Assembly (NCBI GenBank): GCA_945836835.1
Contig: CAMAML010000086.1
Location: 1 to 6,010, forward strand
DNA length: 6,010 nucleotides
Reading direction: 5' to 3'
Origin: an uncultured cyanobacterium
Lineage (GTDB): Bacteria > Cyanobacteriota > Vampirovibrionia > Gastranaerophilales > Gastranaerophilaceae
Each line of letters starts with the position of its first letter. Position 1 is the first letter of the stretch. The notes beneath the pieces are model-generated. The model was not told the DNA's origin. It saw nothing but the letters and a program-made list of their open reading frames with translations, and searched no databases. Below, piece after piece: positions 5,909-6,010 of the stretch. Both the position numbers and the translations under genes were made by a program.

Positions 5909-5965
5909 CCCCCTCACCCGTGGCAGTAAGCCTCATCCTTCGGCAATTGCCACTGCCCTCTCCTG
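5909..5965. repeat. Possible intergenic palindromic repeat unit
   Basis: The unit is bounded by CCCCCTCACCC on the left and CCCTCTCC on the right, a flank pair seen in dispersed intergenic repeats of many bacteria. Inside, GTGGCA (5920-5925) pairs with TGCCAC (5948-5953), or alternatively GGCAGT (5922-5927) with ACTGCC (5952-5957), giving two mutually exclusive stems. Only one copy is in the window, so repetition is inferred. On the minus strand the same bases also form an open frame from the window edge that ends in TGA at about 5936, so part of it could be the tail of an unseen gene. Confidence 0.35.
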
Positions 5966-6010
5966 CATATCGATTTTGTTTTTGGTTAAATAGAAACAGA
6001 AAGTCAGTGA

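Noticed and set aside
1..6010. CRISPR array, rRNA, tRNA or insertion sequence
   Set aside because: I found no regularly spaced direct repeats, no tRNA or rRNA-like structure, and no transposase or terminal inverted repeats.

Overview
The window looks like chromosomal DNA of a low-to-moderate-GC bacterium that uses ordinary Shine-Dalgarno starts. Known enzyme families alternate with genes I cannot match to any family. The divergent DXS-like enzyme, the short (163-residue) LeuD, the Gly/Asn/Gln-rich hypotheticals and an early 'FGA' motif in the first protein remind me of uncultured gut bacteria such as Gastranaerophilales (Melainabacteria). That assignment is an impression from family resemblance, not something the sequence proves.

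Layout. A 388-residue protein of unknown function (5-1171, +) converges on a possible 48-residue small protein (1168-1314, -), whose ribosome-binding site abuts a hairpin. Next, on the minus strand, is a histidine-phosphatase (phosphoglycerate-mutase-like) protein (1416-2036) with altered active-site residues. A short divergent promoter region separates it from an isopropylmalate-dehydratase-type small subunit (leuD, 2122-2613, +). A 12-bp hairpin (2621-2649) works as a terminator for leuD and, better, for the convergent 268-residue glycine-rich protein (2672-3478, -). Upstream of that on the same strand is a small MNT-type nucleotidyltransferase (3562-3858, -), directly preceded by a 21-codon open stretch that may be a gene remnant. 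From a clear sigma70-type promoter (3953-3982), a DXS-like thiamine-diphosphate enzyme (4017-5840, +) is transcribed. It ends at a strong hairpin (5853-5878), followed by a possible intergenic repeat (5909-5965).

Functional picture. There is no obvious multi-gene pathway here: most genes stand alone or converge or diverge. The two metabolic enzymes are an orphan small subunit (no LeuC visible) and a divergent DXS-like protein. The strongest oddity is at the start of the DXS-like gene. A signal-peptide-like segment of about 21 residues, with its own promoter and ribosome-binding site, precedes the normal family start. That normal start also has a good ribosome-binding site of its own, so the locus could make an exported and a cytoplasmic form. 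Three proteins (histidine phosphatase, MNT nucleotidyltransferase, DXS-like) each lack a residue usually tied to catalysis or substrate binding.
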